Assembly: GCA_023424725.1 (NCBI GenBank)
Contig: JAFADQ010000226.1
Location: 1-5,617 of the forward strand
Origin: Bacteroidota bacterium
Lineage (GTDB): Bacteria; Bacteroidota; Bacteroidia; Cytophagales; Hymenobacteraceae
Length of the DNA stretch: 5,617 nt
Direction of reading: 5' to 3'
The position numbers and the translations under genes were made by a program. Shown piece after piece: positions 5,398 through 5,617 of this stretch (position 1 is the stretch's first letter; every line of letters begins with the position of its first letter). The notes under the pieces are model-generated. The model was not told where the DNA came from. It made no database searches and saw only the letters and a list, made by a program, of their open reading frames with translations.

Positions 5398-5617
5398 GCT
5401 GGTTTAATTGCTGGTATTTTTTAAAAATTTCGGTGTTTAAACTTTGCTGCGATTGTATTTCGAGCAGCGCAGCGCCTTCTATTGCATACAATTGCTCAAT
5501 GCCATTTTGCAACGTTTCGTAGCTCGTGGCGCAAAAATAAGGCATTCCGGCTTCTTGCGCCGCCAGCTCTGCTGTTAACCGCTGCCGCGTAATAAAATAT
5601 TCGGCTGCTTCGGGTTG
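5369..5617 (-). CDS. menD: MenD (SEPHCHC synthase), C-terminal fragment (partial at window edge)
   Basis: An open frame enters from the right edge and ends at TAA (5369-5371), giving the last 82 residues of a protein that starts outside the window. It reads EAAEYFITRQRLTAELAAQ, then EAGMPYFCATSYETLQNGI, then an ALLEIQSQQSLNTEIFKKY tail. This fits the end of MenD: a region after the thiamine-diphosphate domain with the pattern G-x-x-Y/F-x-x-A, followed by ALLE(I/V) and a closing LN-x-x-(I/V)-x-K-x-Y. MenD is a thiamine-diphosphate enzyme of about 550-600 residues joining 2-oxoglutarate to isochorismate. Catalytic and cofactor residues lie outside the window, so the assignment rests on tail similarity plus overlap with menB. 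About 12 extra residues (QQLNQHEPDKLDTH) follow the conserved tail, and most of these are the stretch overlapping menB. Confidence 0.88.
   Translation of the reverse strand, partial: QPEAAEYFITRQRLTAELAAQEAGMPYFCATSYETLQNGIEQLYAIEGAALLEIQSQQSLNTEIFKKYQQLNQHEPDKLDTH

Overview
The window most likely comes from a member of the Bacteroidota, probably Cytophagales or a relative. The grounds are the CTP synthase N-terminus with its GGVTSSLGKG P-loop, a short MenE-type ligase, A-rich leaders with no Shine-Dalgarno sequence, and a promoter-like site resembling the Bacteroidota TTG / TAnnTTTG consensus. The genus is not determined. All five genes lie on the minus strand, so transcription runs from the right edge to the left edge. 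Both edges cut through a gene.

Layout in transcription order: the C-terminal end of menD (5369-5617), complete menB (4576-5397, overlapping menD by 29 bp), a 507-bp gap full of repeats, complete menE (2971-4068), a 358-bp spacer almost filled by one inverted-repeat element, a complete lipoprotein peptidase of family M49 (dipeptidyl-peptidase III type, 483-2612), a 329-bp spacer with a strong terminator and another inverted-repeat element, and the N-terminal 51 codons of pyrG (1-153).

The men genes are three steps of menaquinone synthesis. MenD builds SEPHCHC from isochorismate and 2-oxoglutarate. MenE activates o-succinylbenzoate to its CoA thioester. MenB closes the ring to give 1,4-dihydroxy-2-naphthoyl-CoA. 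menC, menH and menA are not visible here. The peptidase and pyrG look functionally unrelated to the men genes and to each other. The peptidase has its own promoter-like site and its own terminator.

The genes are ordinary. The less ordinary content is in the spacers: at least four different small non-coding repeat structures with inverted-repeat ends, none intruding into a coding sequence. The 288-bp element between menE and the peptidase combines 26-bp terminal inverted repeats with an internal 9-bp periodicity, repeated in three sub-blocks. I see no CRISPR array, tRNA, rRNA, transposase gene or defence system, and no convincing sign of a new multi-gene system.
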